From Promethearchaeota archaeon (GTDB lineage Archaea > Asgardarchaeota > Lokiarchaeia > Sigyniarchaeales > SOKP01), in NCBI GenBank assembly GCA_019058015.1, contig JAHLWH010000130.1, positions 1 to 37,378 of the forward strand: a DNA stretch of 37,378 bases, given 5' to 3'. The notes beneath the pieces were generated by a model. That model did not search any database. It was not told the DNA's origin and was given only the letters and a program-made list of their open reading frames with translations. This document shows positions 1 to 7,718 of this stretch, piece by piece. The translations under genes and the position numbers were made by a program. Numbering within the stretch: position 1 is the first letter of the stretch; the number at the start of each line of letters is the position of its first letter.

Positions 1-1378
1 AAATTACAGTTCCATCCGTAGATGAGTTTTTTGTAAAAAGCGGTTGACCAGTAGAGCCATTATATAAGGAAACTTCTGCGTTTGGAACGATCCTTCCATC
101 CACATCTAATGTTGTGAATTTTACTTCAGCTTGCTGTTTTTGTTCTTCGTTTATATTTACATTTAATTGATAATTTTTGTACAAATTATATATTTCTGAA
201 CTAGAAAGAGTATCTTCAAAATACCTAACCTCGTCGATTTGACCATCATATAAGATACCATTTCGACCTCCATTTTCAGTACTCGCTTCAGAACCATCCC
301 CTATAAAACCAAATCTTGTAGTTCCACTACCTAAATTAAGCCCTGCGTGTGGATTATTGCCAAAACCTTTGACATCCTCAGTACCGCTATCGGGATCTAT
401 ATAAATGTACTTATCATTTCCATCATAAACTATAGCAGCAAAATGCCAATCGTTATCATTTAGTCCTGTAGTAGTGCTATAAAAATCATCTATAGAACCA
501 GTACTAGGTCTAGTTGAGTATCCTATTGCTCCGTTGTCTCCCCTAACATAAAAGTTAAAATATTCAGATCTATCATAATCAAAAAAAGCCCAATTAGAAG
601 AATAGCTACTTCCTGTATAAGTTGTTTTAAACCAGCAACTGACCGTAAGTTTATCAATTTGACCGTTGGTATTGTAGAACAAATCATTAATATATAAGTA
701 ATCGCTAGTACCATCTAAATCGAGAGAATAACTTCCGATCTTTCCAGGAACATAACCAGGACTATTTACGAGGGTCGCGTTATAATTTCCCAACGAGTCG
801 ATAGCGTTAAAGCCAGAACCTTCTTCAAATTTAAACCAAATTAACCCGGCGGGATTTTCACTTAAGAGCGTACTTGCATAATTAGCATCATTGTTTCCAT
901 AATACATAAATGTGTCATAGTCTGTTGTGCTTGCCGAGCAGTTGACTTTAAACCAGATTTTTGCATTGCCAGCCACAGGAAAATCCTGTTTAATGTAATA
1001 TTCTCTCAATATATCATTTTCCACAATCCTTACATCTTTTAAGCTTGAATTCATTTTGTTAGCATTTACCAATTCACTATAATTAATTTCTATTGAAACC
1101 GTATGATTAACTAAATCTATGGAATTAGGATTTGTAATATTGATAAGCTTTCTGTATAGGAATGAACCATTCCACCAAGGGTCAAGGCTTACTTCGCTTA
1201 AATCTAGAGTTTCAAAAAGATCAAATGAATCAAATTTATTATCAATTTGTGAATCATCGTCTACAATCTCATTATTGATATTTTCATTGCGAATATTAAT
1301 AAAAAAATTATTTAAAGGCATGAGAAGCATTGAAACAAATAAAATCGCCATTAAGATCAGTGTTTTTTTATTTTTCAT
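1..1378 (-). CDS. Secreted DUF2341/LamG-domain protein, 3' end beyond window
   Basis: The reading frame is open on the minus strand from an ATG at 1378 to the window edge (459 codons), so it is partial at its C-terminus. The N-terminus is a typical signal peptide: K-N-K-K followed by a hydrophobic stretch at about residues 6-20. A DUF2341-like segment starts near residue 68 (WWNGSFLYRK), a motif common in archaeal surface proteins. A concanavalin-like LamG domain follows at roughly residues 180-350 (DGTSDYLYI, then WHFAAIVYDG, then GQIDEVRYF). A beta-sandwich-like segment (LDVDGRIVPNAEVSLYNG) follows at the cut end. It is likely an extracellular carbohydrate- or surface-binding protein; the ligand is unknown. 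I see no catalytic motif in the visible part. Confidence 0.85.
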   Translation of the reverse strand, partial: MKNKKTLILMAILFVSMLLMPLNNFFINIRNENINNEIVDDDSQIDNKFDSFDLFETLDLSEVSLDPWWNGSFLYRKLINITNPNSIDLVNHTVSIEINYSELVNANKMNSSLKDVRIVENDILREYYIKQDFPVAGNAKIWFKVNCSASTTDYDTFMYYGNNDANYASTLLSENPAGLIWFKFEEGSGFNAIDSLGNYNATLVNSPGYVPGKIGSYSLDLDGTSDYLYINDLFYNTNGQIDKLTVSCWFKTTYTGSSYSSNWAFFDYDRSEYFNFYVRGDNGAIGYSTRPSTGSIDDFYSTTTGLNDNDWHFAAIVYDGNDKYIYIDPDSGTEDVKGFGNNPHAGLNLGSGTTRFGFIGDGSEASTENGGRNGILYDGQIDEVRYFEDTLSSSEIYNLYKNYQLNVNINEEQKQQAEVKFTTLDVDGRIVPNAEVSLYNGSTGQPLFTKNSSTDGTVI

Positions 1379-1583
1379 TTTATATCATTGTATTTTGTTA
1401 TTAGATTTTTTAAAAGATATGTAACACATTAATACAAATTTGAGTTTTTAAAATTTTTTTAAGTTAACATTATCGTAGTATTATAATATTTTCAAAAATG
1501 AGGAAAATTTGATTTGTGTTTACCTAAATCCGACAAAAAAAAAGATGATTTTTTCTTATAATTAAACAATTTCTTTACATTAT
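1379..1583. other. Intergenic spacer with T-rich runs
   Basis: This spacer separates two minus-strand genes. It is very AT-rich, with several A and T runs (for example 1447-1458 and 1536-1556) that could end the upstream Bud23-like transcript and hold the promoter of the secreted-protein gene. No ORF or clear structured RNA was seen. Confidence 0.4.
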
Positions 1584-2213
1584 TCAAGTTATTTTTTTAA
1601 GAAATAAAAAAATTTTTCTCTTTTTAGGGCTTTTGATATTATCTATAATGAAGTTTCCCTCGAAAAAATCTTTTTTTTTAAAGGCGGAACCGATTTTTTC
1701 CATTATAATTTTAGTTTTAGGATAAAATTGAAAAATTATTTTTCCATTAGGTTTTAAAATTCGATGAAATGAATTGATTAAATTATTCAAATTATTTTCC
1801 ATATTAATGTTATTTAAATCTGAATATATCCATTGAAGGGCGGAGATTGATATTATTGCTCTAAAAGTTTCATTTCTAAAAGGAGTTAAACATATATCAG
1901 CAAGAATAGGATTCATTTCAGGAAGTTGATAAAAATTGAGTAGGTGTTTAATAATATCTATAGAAATAACTTTGAATCCTAACTCTCTTAGTACTATTGA
2001 AGAGAAACCACAACCACTCCCCGCATCAAGGACTAATTCTTTTGGTTGAATTTTAATAATTTCTAATGCCCGTAAAGTAATTTTTTCTTGTATTTTCATC
2101 ATGCTTTTGGATGTACTATATTTAATTACTTGGTCATCTTTAAAGTATTCAAAAACATTTTGATAAATTTCTTCGGGTCTCTTTTCCTTAATATTAAAAT
2201 TATAATCGGTCAC
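1584..2213 (-). CDS. Bud23-like SAM-dependent methyltransferase (rRNA m7G type)
   Basis: This is a class I SAM methyltransferase of 209 aa. Motif I is VLDAGSGCGFS (about residues 61-71), followed by the acidic motif II end SIDI. Similarity to eukaryotic Bud23/WBSCR22 runs over the whole length: the N-terminal RPEEIY and KY-x-x-S-x-x-M-x-x-IQ blocks, ISISALQW (ISISAVQW in human BUD23, from memory), and the late QFYPKT...KKRKIFLFL block. Bud23 methylates N7 of a guanine in small-subunit rRNA and works with Trm112. The basic C-terminal tail of the eukaryotic protein is absent. No Trm112 gene is visible in the window. A general methyltransferase of the same clade is the alternative. Confidence 0.8.
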   Translation of the reverse strand: MTDYNFNIKEKRPEEIYQNVFEYFKDDQVIKYSTSKSMMKIQEKITLRALEIIKIQPKELVLDAGSGCGFSSIVLRELGFKVISIDIIKHLLNFYQLPEMNPILADICLTPFRNETFRAIISISALQWIYSDLNNINMENNLNNLINSFHRILKPNGKIIFQFYPKTKIIMEKIGSAFKKKDFFEGNFIIDNIKSPKKRKIFLFLKKIT

Positions 2214-2353
2214 AATTCATAACTTCAAATAAAAAGTCCTTGTCAACAAATATAAAAAGGATAAATTTTATATTTTTTCAATCTCTACATTTCTTAATAT
2301 AATTATTCTTAAATTGCATATAAGGGCATTTAATATCAATAAAGGTGCAACAG

Positions 2354-2650
2354 GTGTCTGAAAAAGAAGAAAAATTAAGTGTAGTCAAAAAAACAATTAA
2401 ACTTGGAAGAAAATATGGAAGAGTAAAACAAGTAAGTATAACAAAAAGAGATGTTTTTATTCCTGCTGGTTTAGAAAAACAAATAAAGGAAGAGATTTTA
2501 AAACTGAAAACGATTACTCCAACAACATTATCAATGAAGTATGAGATTAGAGTTTCAACTGCGAAAAAATTACTAGAAAAATACAAGGAGGAAGGACTTT
2601 TAATTTTAAAGAAGTCAACCCCTAAGTTTAAAGTATATATTCCTGCTTGA
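2354..2650 (+). CDS. rps25e: 30S ribosomal protein eS25
   Basis: This is a small basic protein with the eS25 winged-helix core. The block ITPTTLSMKYEIR...AKKLLEKYKEEGLL matches the RPS25 signature (ITP...S...KIRGSLA...L..L...GLI), and the C-terminus ends in KFKVYIPA. eS25 is found in archaea and eukaryotes but not bacteria. I chose the GTG at 2354 (V-S-E-K) because GGTG at 2344-2347 lies six bases upstream as a Shine-Dalgarno-like site. The in-frame GTG at 2345 would have none and would add three residues. The gene ends in TGA, so UGA is a normal stop in this genome. An A/T-rich TATA-like stretch lies near 2262-2278. Confidence 0.88.
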   Translation: MSEKEEKLSVVKKTIKLGRKYGRVKQVSITKRDVFIPAGLEKQIKEEILKLKTITPTTLSMKYEIRVSTAKKLLEKYKEEGLLILKKSTPKFKVYIPA

Positions 2651-2700
2651 ATTTAAAGATTTTTTATTGTCCATCTTTCCAGCAATATTATAAAATTGGA

Positions 2701-3531
2701 CTATTCTTCTTTCTTATCTTCTTTAATAATTCTGAGTAAATTAATAAGGAGATTTTTTTCTTTAGATAATTCCATTTCTAAAAATTCTTTTATCTCTTCA
2801 GTCAATATTATTGCGTTTTTTGTATCATATTTAAAAAAATAAAAGATATCTTTATCAGAGAATTTTCTCTTTGAAATTTTTTTCTTAATTTGTTTTGTTT
2901 TATTGGGATCATTTAATATTAAGATATGGTCTTTTCCAACTTTTAAGGCTGATATTAACGCAAGCCAATGATAAGATGAATTAATTGCAATACAATGATT
3001 GGGAGCTTTCTCAATATGATTTTTAATAGCTTGATATTTTAAGGTAAATCTCTCACCATTTATGTCTTTCAAATCATCATTTGTAAAATAAAAAAATCCA
3101 CTCAAATCACTTAATTCTTGAGAGAGATACTTTCCACCAAATAAACTAAAGAGAATCCTTAATTCATAATCATGTTTTATTGAATAGAGGTGATTCCTAA
3201 TAATGAAAGGATTTTCTAAACCAGTTTTAAAATAAGAATCTAATGATTTTTTTCTCAGTTCGCGATTTACAATAAAATCCGTGTCTTTCTTTTTTTTAAG
3301 TTCAGATTTAATAAGTATTTTAGAATTTTCAAGTAATTCGGGGATTTCTTTTGATAAATGATCACTTAATTTATTATTTGCGAGTGATTTTAGAAGAAAA
3401 TATTCAAGTACATACGACCATCGAAATTCTTTTTTGTTATCTTTGATATCTAATACCAGAAATTTCATTTTTTGGAAAAATCCTTCTAAAAAATTTTTTA
3501 TAGTAGTATTTTTTTCTGGATTAATCAACAT
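2701..3531 (-). CDS. Uncharacterised 276-aa protein, possible degenerate papain-like fold
   Basis: I do not recognise this family. The protein is lysine-rich with no signal peptide or membrane segment. Residues about 170-215 contain a block in the order NHCIAINSSYHWLALIS ... ILILNDPN. This resembles the His...Asp/Asn half of C39/papain-like cysteine peptidases (HWxxxxx...VNDP). The only cysteine is the one just before that His block, and there is no N-terminal Q...C motif, so a normal catalytic triad is not visible. It could be an inactive peptidase-like protein or something unrelated. The gene stands alone: eS25 converges from one side and a spacer with the tRNA lies on the other. Confidence 0.6.
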   Translation of the reverse strand: MLINPEKNTTIKNFLEGFFQKMKFLVLDIKDNKKEFRWSYVLEYFLLKSLANNKLSDHLSKEIPELLENSKILIKSELKKKKDTDFIVNRELRKKSLDSYFKTGLENPFIIRNHLYSIKHDYELRILFSLFGGKYLSQELSDLSGFFYFTNDDLKDINGERFTLKYQAIKNHIEKAPNHCIAINSSYHWLALISALKVGKDHILILNDPNKTKQIKKKISKRKFSDKDIFYFFKYDTKNAIILTEEIKEFLEMELSKEKNLLINLLRIIKEDKKEE

Positions 3532-3802
3532 TAGAAAGGTGGATAATCCACAACTATTAGGTAATTGAGAATAAAGGGGTAAATTATATGACAGGATTAA
3601 TACCTCGAGTTTTCAATATTAAAAATTCAAAAAATGTTTAATTAATATTTTATAAAATGATATATATTTCGAATTTGAAAATCTTTATAGCAAAATGAAG
3701 AAATTTCCAATATTTGAATGTGAGTAAAAAAAAATAAGAAAAACTTCCTATATTTAATTATAGAAAATAAATTAAAAAATTTAATTAAGTAATATAGCAC
3801 AA
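3532..3802. other. Intergenic region upstream of tRNA-Ser
   Basis: This is a 271-nt AT-rich spacer between a minus-strand gene and the plus-strand tRNA. It should hold the promoter of the 276-aa gene (leftwards) and of the tRNA (rightwards; TATA-like AATTTAATTAAGTAATATA at about 3779-3797). A 17-codon ORF at 3588-3641 preceded by AAAGGGG is visible but too short to claim. Confidence 0.4.
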
Positions 3803-3902
3803 GCAGAAGTAGTCTAGTGGTAAGGCGCCGGCCTCGAGATTCTTGAAATCGGGAAAGCCGGTGTGTGTTTCACACGCGGGGGTTCAATTCCCTCCTTCTG
3901 CG
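3803..3902 (+). tRNA. tRNA-Ser(CGA) with 17-nt intron
   Basis: The acceptor stem is perfect: GCAGAAG at 3803-3809 pairs with CTTCTGC at 3895-3901, and the discriminator base is G (3902). The D arm (GTC/GGC) is followed by the anticodon stem CCGGC (3828-3832) / GCCGG (3857-3861). The loop is 24 nt instead of 7. It fits C-T-[CGA]-G, an intron at 3839-3855, then A, so the intron is at the canonical 37/38 site. A long variable arm (GTGTG/CACAC) makes this a class II tRNA. With anticodon CGA and discriminator G it reads the Ser codon UCG. The T arm is GGGGG-TTCAATT-CCCTC. CCA is not encoded. The mature length would be 83 nt. Confidence 0.93.
3839..3855 (+). other. tRNA-Ser intron (canonical 37/38 position)
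   Basis: These 17 nt must be removed to give a 7-nt anticodon loop. GATT (3838-3841) and AATC (3847-3850) can pair across the exon-intron region and could form part of the helix cut by the archaeal tRNA splicing endonuclease. I did not model the full bulge-helix-bulge. Confidence 0.75.
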
Positions 3903-3942
3903 CATTTTGTGATCATATTTTAGAGACAAGAATTTGATTATC

Positions 3943-5055
3943 ATGAAAGAGAGAAAAAAAATCTTAGTTGTAGGAGAATGCCATATTGACTTGTATTATA
4001 AAACAAAATTTTTTAACCAACTTATTGAAAGAATTTCAGATAAAATCTTTAGTCTTTATGAAATTAATAAAATTAAATCGAAAAATTTTTTGAAAGAAAG
4101 GATTTTAGAGACGATTTTGGATTCATACAAAAAAAATGAAGGAATTTCATTTTTAAATCGTGGAGGAAACGGGAATAATTCTGCAGAATTAATGGTAAAA
4201 TTAGGATTACCAATAAAATTACTGACAATTATTGGAAAAGACGCGAGTTGGATATTAGACGAATTGGGAAATATGGGAATTGACATAGAAAATGTATATC
4301 AAATTGATAAACCAACCCCAATTAGTACAATTATTGAGGACTCTTCGATTACAAAAATATTAGTTGCTCCAAATTTAAAACGGGAAATGAATTTTGATAA
4401 AATTGAATTAAACGAGAGGGTTCTAACTGGAAATAAGATTATTTTCTTTACACCTATTGCAAAAAAATTTAAAAAGCCCATTCAATTGTCAAAAAATAAA
4501 AATATTATATCCATCTTCACGATAGAATTACAACAAGTAAAATCAATTGAAGAATTACGAGAAATATTAAATTATAAAATGGATATTATGTTTTCTAATC
4601 TTAGGGATTTGGCGGAAATATTAGGAAAATCATTAATAAACGTTGAAGATGAAATTGCAATGGAGAATTTAATTGATGGCATTGATGAAATAATGAAACA
4701 ATTTTCCCATATAAGGATTTATACACATGGAAGAAAAGGTTCCTTTATTAGGAGCGAGCATGATATTAAAATTAAAATCCCAATTATGCCAGTTAAAGTT
4801 TTAGACCAAACTGGTGCTGGAGATACCTATTCTGCTGGATTTATTTCAAAACTAGATAATCTTGTTGAAGATTTAAATCATCTTAAATCACTTTATCAGC
4901 CAGAAAATCGTAAAGAATTATTTGAAGTACTAGAAAATTGCGGAAAATTTGGTACATATACAGCTGCATTTAAAATCTCAAAAGGAGAGAGCCCAAATGA
5001 AAAAGAATTAGATGAATTTTTGAAGAGAAAACTAGATAATAGAGAATTTAAGTAA
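3943..5055 (+). CDS. PfkB-family carbohydrate/nucleoside kinase
   Basis: This is a ribokinase-like ATP-dependent kinase of 370 aa. The N-terminal strand KILVVGECHIDLYY opens the fold. The GGNGNN block (near residue 72) matches the PfkB signature 1 region that contacts the sugar. The C-terminal signature DQTGAGDTYSAGF carries the anion hole and the catalytic Asp of GAGD. The substrate cannot be read from sequence; an insertion near residues 12-50 makes it longer than a simple ribokinase. I chose the ATG at 3943; an upstream in-frame TTG at 3934 would add three residues. The gene lies 40 nt after the tRNA. Its stop overlaps the convergent GTPase gene by 8 bases. Confidence 0.85.
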   Translation: MKERKKILVVGECHIDLYYKTKFFNQLIERISDKIFSLYEINKIKSKNFLKERILETILDSYKKNEGISFLNRGGNGNNSAELMVKLGLPIKLLTIIGKDASWILDELGNMGIDIENVYQIDKPTPISTIIEDSSITKILVAPNLKREMNFDKIELNERVLTGNKIIFFTPIAKKFKKPIQLSKNKNIISIFTIELQQVKSIEELREILNYKMDIMFSNLRDLAEILGKSLINVEDEIAMENLIDGIDEIMKQFSHIRIYTHGRKGSFIRSEHDIKIKIPIMPVKVLDQTGAGDTYSAGFISKLDNLVEDLNHLKSLYQPENRKELFEVLENCGKFGTYTAAFKISKGESPNEKELDEFLKRKLDNREFK

Positions 5056-5980
5056 GGATTTGTGAAATAATTACTTCCATTTTATCTTTCTCGGCTTCAA
5101 TGGCATCTAAAGCGCTAACCGTTTTTTCTAAATTTTCTTTTTCTTCTTCAATTATAATTAATAAATAAAAATCGAAATTACTTAAATTTAAAACTTCAAT
5201 AACACCGGAAAAACGTTTTCCATTTGAAAGTTTATCAGAAAATTCATATTTATCTTTATTTTCCATTTTTACTTTTTTTAATACTTCCAAGTACAGATTA
5301 TAAATTTTCAATTTATCAATCAATCTTAATGCCGAATAATATTCTCCAACTGTGATTCCTGTAGAATCGATTAAAGAAATGAAAAGAATATTGTATCTTT
5401 TAGAAATATCTTCGAAGTAGCTATAAAGCATCTCTATGTTTTCGAAGAGAAACGATAAACCCGTTGAAAAAGCATCCATAATACTCTTAATATCATAAAT
5501 TGAAGTTTCAAAAAAATAGATCTGAAATTCTTTATATTTTAATAAATTTTGCTTTAATACCAATGCTCTTTTATTTAACTCTCGATTTTCTTTTATTTCA
5601 GGATCGAATTTATGTAAAAGAACCATGATCGGAATATTCTCCCGTTGTTCCTTAAAGTATTCCATAACTCTATCAAAATAATCCAGTGACTCCCCATAGC
5701 GCTCAGGGTCTTGGCAATCAATCAAATAAAATAAAAGATCTGTATTTGAAAGATAACGGTGAGGGTATTTTAAATAATCATCTCTATATTGTACCTGACC
5801 TCCAAAATCGTGGCTAATAATTTCTAAATTTAAGAATTGAAATTCCTCTCGTTCAATCAATCTTGTAGGTTTTAATTCTTTTATTTTTTCTATATAACCA
5901 AATTTTTCTTTGATTGCAGTAATTATGCTTGTCTTTCCCGCAAAATCTAAACCTAAAAATTTAATGGATTTCTTTGGCAT
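5048..5980 (-). CDS. Rag/Arf-like small GTPase with C-terminal extension domain
   Basis: An N-terminal GTPase (about residues 1-180) carries G1 GLDFAGKTS (10-18), a G2 Thr at 39, G3 HDFGGQ (57-62) and G4 HKFD (123-126). GLDxAGKT and GGQ are Arf/SRbeta-like, while HKxD in place of NKxD is typical of Gtr1/RagA-type GTPases. The C-terminal 130 residues (from about YSYFEDISKRYN) alternate helices and strands and include ISLIDSTGITVGEY, which looks like a roadblock/longin-type domain, the arrangement of Rag/Gtr proteins. There is no lipid-modification Cys. Such GTPases are eukaryotic-signature proteins enriched in Asgard archaea. The role is inferred as a membrane or nutrient signalling switch; the partner is unknown. 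Confidence 0.82.
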   Translation of the reverse strand: MPKKSIKFLGLDFAGKTSIITAIKEKFGYIEKIKELKPTRLIEREEFQFLNLEIISHDFGGQVQYRDDYLKYPHRYLSNTDLLFYLIDCQDPERYGESLDYFDRVMEYFKEQRENIPIMVLLHKFDPEIKENRELNKRALVLKQNLLKYKEFQIYFFETSIYDIKSIMDAFSTGLSFLFENIEMLYSYFEDISKRYNILFISLIDSTGITVGEYYSALRLIDKLKIYNLYLEVLKKVKMENKDKYEFSDKLSNGKRFSGVIEVLNLSNFDFYLLIIIEEEKENLEKTVSALDAIEAEKDKMEVIISQILT

Positions 5981-6079
5981 TATAATCAGAAGATGATCTT
6001 AGTATAATTCAAAATTTTCACTTTACTGTTGTAAAATATATAAAATGATAGTATATATAAAATTTCTCATGATTTAGAT

Positions 6080-6361
6080 TTAACCTCCCGAAACTGGAAG
6101 AGATAGATAAACTTTATCATTATCACTTAATTTGGTTTTTTTTCCTTTCAAGAATCGTATATTTCTACCATTTAGAAGGATTATTATTAGGTCGTTCACA
6201 AAATTTTGTTTTGTATTTAAAAAATCGGTTCCAATTTTATCTTTATATTCAGCTACAAATTTTGAAATGAGTTGTTTGATATTATTAGCTTCATATTCTA
6301 AAATGTTCTTTTTAACTCTTAGATAAAAGATATTTAGTAAGTATAGTTGTACTTTAGCCAT
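6080..6361 (-). CDS. MoaD/ThiS/SAMP-like ubiquitin-fold sulfur carrier ending in GG
   Basis: This 93-aa protein ends LSLPVSGG. The exposed C-terminal Gly-Gly is the hallmark of MoaD, ThiS, Urm1 and archaeal SAMP proteins, which an E1-like enzyme adenylates and turns into a thiocarboxylate or attaches to lysines. The pattern LIILLNGRNIRFL...LSDNDKVYLSLPVSGG is the MoaD beta-grasp C-terminal half (NG...L.dGD.V.l.pP.aGG). It lies 71 nt downstream of a ThiI-like gene on the same strand, which suggests sulfur delivery for tRNA thiolation rather than molybdopterin. Conjugation as a ubiquitin-like modifier is also possible. No E1-like gene is in the window. Confidence 0.82.
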   Translation of the reverse strand: MAKVQLYLLNIFYLRVKKNILEYEANNIKQLISKFVAEYKDKIGTDFLNTKQNFVNDLIIILLNGRNIRFLKGKKTKLSDNDKVYLSLPVSGG

Positions 6362-6432
6362 AATCTTATAAAAAGAATTCTTAAAACTTTTTAAACCTAA
6401 ATATTATAAAAAATAACACAATTTAAATTTCC

Positions 6433-7656
6433 CTATGAATAGATATTGAGGTTTTTGACTTCAAATAATTCTTTTTTGATATACTTTTCTAAATTCATCG
6501 ATTTATATAAATCATAAACTGATTCATAGTCAAACTCCTGATTGTTAGGGCAATATGGACAATTCTTTTTTGCTTTCAGATTAGGAGAGATTTTATTTAA
6601 CATATCAATAATTTCTTTTATTTCTAAACCGATACAAGATGTGAAAACTGGTAAATCTAAAAATTTATTACTGTACGCCAGGATATCTAAATCTACAGCA
6701 TTAGGGCAACAATCGATGTCAGTTAAATTGATACCAGTAGTTAATCCTCGAATTTTAATTTTGTCTTTAAATTGACTAGATTTTAAAAGATTTGATATAA
6801 TTTTTAATCGAATTAGATTACAAAGAGCGCACATATACTTTTTTTCACTGATTTCGTTATGAATTTTTTTTAAAATAGGATTAAAATTAATTATATTAAG
6901 TTCCAAATTTTTATCATTATAGTATGTCCCAATATTCTTCCAATTTTTCAAAATTCCATCTAGATTTTTCTTATTTTTGAATAAATTAAAAATAATCGGA
7001 TGTATATTGCAACCACGTTTCATTAATAAGAATGCCGCAAGAGAATCAGTTGGTCGTCCAATATCCATATTAATAATATGTTTACCAGGTTCAATTGGAA
7101 GACCTCCCCAATCAGTTTTTATAATTCTTGTGAAGATGTAAGTAAAATTATCTCGAACTTCGATAAATATTTTCTTTTTAGGACTTGATAAATTAACATT
7201 TAGATTCAAATCTTTAAAACAACTTAAAACTGCATCGCCACACTGTTCTGCAACATCTTGTGATGTAAATGGATGTTTACCTGACCTCCTTGCTCTTATA
7301 GCAAAAGAATCATTCTGATCTAAAATATCGTTCCCTATTTCAAGAGTTCTATTGATAATATTTTTTAATATACTTGAGGTTCTTATTGCAGGACTTATGG
7401 AATGAATTCCAAAGACTTTCTCTTTTAAAACTCCAATAGCCTTATATATATCTTCATTTTTTAAGAAAAACAGTATTCTTGCAAAATCTTGAGTGTATTG
7501 ATATTTATGAAAAGAGATATTATTTTTTTTCAAAGAAAATATGATATTTTTTGTTAGAGTTTTTATCATTCGGCTTTTTATTTTCTTAGATTTAAGCCAA
7601 ATTTCACCATATCGTATGAGGATTAAATTAAGAAGATTTGAGTTTATATTTTGCAT
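6433..7656 (-). CDS. thiI: ThiI-like tRNA sulfurtransferase with altered PP-loop
   Basis: This 407-aa protein has ThiI layout: an N-terminal ferredoxin-like domain (LILIRYGEIWLKSK), a THUMP domain (about 60-180, with FAIRARRSGKHPFTSQDVAEQCG) and a PP-loop ATPase domain. It has no rhodanese domain, as usual for archaea. The CALC pair (276-279) and the Cys at 341 match the positions of iron-sulfur ligands described for archaeal ThiI. The family's ATP-binding SGGxDS is replaced by IGRPTDS (199-205), directly before the conserved AAFLLMKRG helix, so the Ser-Gly-Gly is lost. Extra C-x2-C pairs lie near the C-terminus (CPYC). It probably forms an operon with the MoaD-like gene and makes 4-thiouridine in tRNA if active. 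Confidence 0.82.
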   Translation of the reverse strand: MQNINSNLLNLILIRYGEIWLKSKKIKSRMIKTLTKNIIFSLKKNNISFHKYQYTQDFARILFFLKNEDIYKAIGVLKEKVFGIHSISPAIRTSSILKNIINRTLEIGNDILDQNDSFAIRARRSGKHPFTSQDVAEQCGDAVLSCFKDLNLNVNLSSPKKKIFIEVRDNFTYIFTRIIKTDWGGLPIEPGKHIINMDIGRPTDSLAAFLLMKRGCNIHPIIFNLFKNKKNLDGILKNWKNIGTYYNDKNLELNIINFNPILKKIHNEISEKKYMCALCNLIRLKIISNLLKSSQFKDKIKIRGLTTGINLTDIDCCPNAVDLDILAYSNKFLDLPVFTSCIGLEIKEIIDMLNKISPNLKAKKNCPYCPNNQEFDYESVYDLYKSMNLEKYIKKELFEVKNLNIYS

Positions 7657-7718
7657 TTTAATAACTTAATAATTTTAATATATTAATAATTTTATAGTTA
7701 ATTTGTTTTTAAATAAAT

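Noticed and set aside
2278..2586. Minus-strand ORF overlapping eS25
   Set aside because: Antisense shadow of the conserved ribosomal gene with no family features.
3588..3641. 17-codon ORF with an upstream AAAGGGG
   Set aside because: Too short and without recognisable sequence; could be chance.
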